Below, one piece after another: positions 15,334 through 15,369 of a stretch of 15,369 bases of DNA. Each line of letters begins with the position of its first letter. Position 1 is the first letter of the stretch. Below the pieces are notes generated by a model. That model was not told where the DNA came from, made no database searches, and saw nothing but the letters and a program-made list of their open reading frames with translations. Source of the stretch: Gammaproteobacteria bacterium (GTDB taxonomy: Bacteria; Pseudomonadota; Gammaproteobacteria; Steroidobacterales; Steroidobacteraceae); assembly GCA_019242385.1 (NCBI GenBank), contig JAFAVO010000199.1:1-15369 (forward strand), given 5' to 3'. The translations under genes and the position numbers were made by a program.

Positions 15334-15369
15334 GACAGGCACGCGACGCTCGATTCCCAAAGGTTTCCT

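Overview
The window is a dense, high-GC chromosomal segment from a bacterium. Gene content points to a gammaproteobacterium of Xanthomonadales/Nevskiales/Steroidobacter type: an RpoD with E. coli-like regions, HrpB helicase, DUF3379 and DUF4404 proteins, and tRNA-Ile(CAU) near rpoD. The taxon is an inference; no 16S gene is present.

Left part (1-3902): the last 37 codons of an M13 zinc metallopeptidase run into a stop/start-overlapping gene for the DExH helicase HrpB. A beta-class carbonic anhydrase follows. It converges with a DoxX-family membrane protein gene, and the two stop codons share one CTAG.

Middle-left (3903-7494): a divergent promoter region with a perfect TATAAT precedes an ECF sigma factor, which is translationally coupled to a membrane anti-sigma protein (DUF3379 type, zinc motif H-x3-C-x2-C). 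A Tat-exported prolyl-oligopeptidase-family S9 peptidase comes next. Sigma and anti-sigma form a regulatory pair; the divergent doxX gene may belong to the same redox-linked module (inference).

Middle (7522-11318): a coupled minus-strand pair (Nu-class YfcG/YghU-like GST, then a short-chain dehydrogenase); a 95-aa protein with a C-x2-C...H-x2-C motif; a convergent 93-aa secreted small protein; and a solitary UDP-GlcNAc 2-epimerase (wecB type).

Right part (11319-15369): the standout feature is a tRNA-Ile(CAU) gene on the minus strand interrupted between positions 36 and 37 by a 319-nt group I intron with no evident protein gene. P1, P2, P3, P4, P7, P8 and P9 can be paired by eye, and the core closely resembles the Azoarcus tRNA-Ile intron, but with an extra hairpin between P7 and P3 and an enlarged P8. 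Upstream of the tRNA is a small lipoprotein gene that looks like a truncated thioredoxin-like protein. Then come a beta-class GST, two small conserved proteins (69 aa, and a 93-aa DUF4404) and, facing them, rpoD with a clear intrinsic terminator. No insertion sequence, CRISPR array or prophage is visible.
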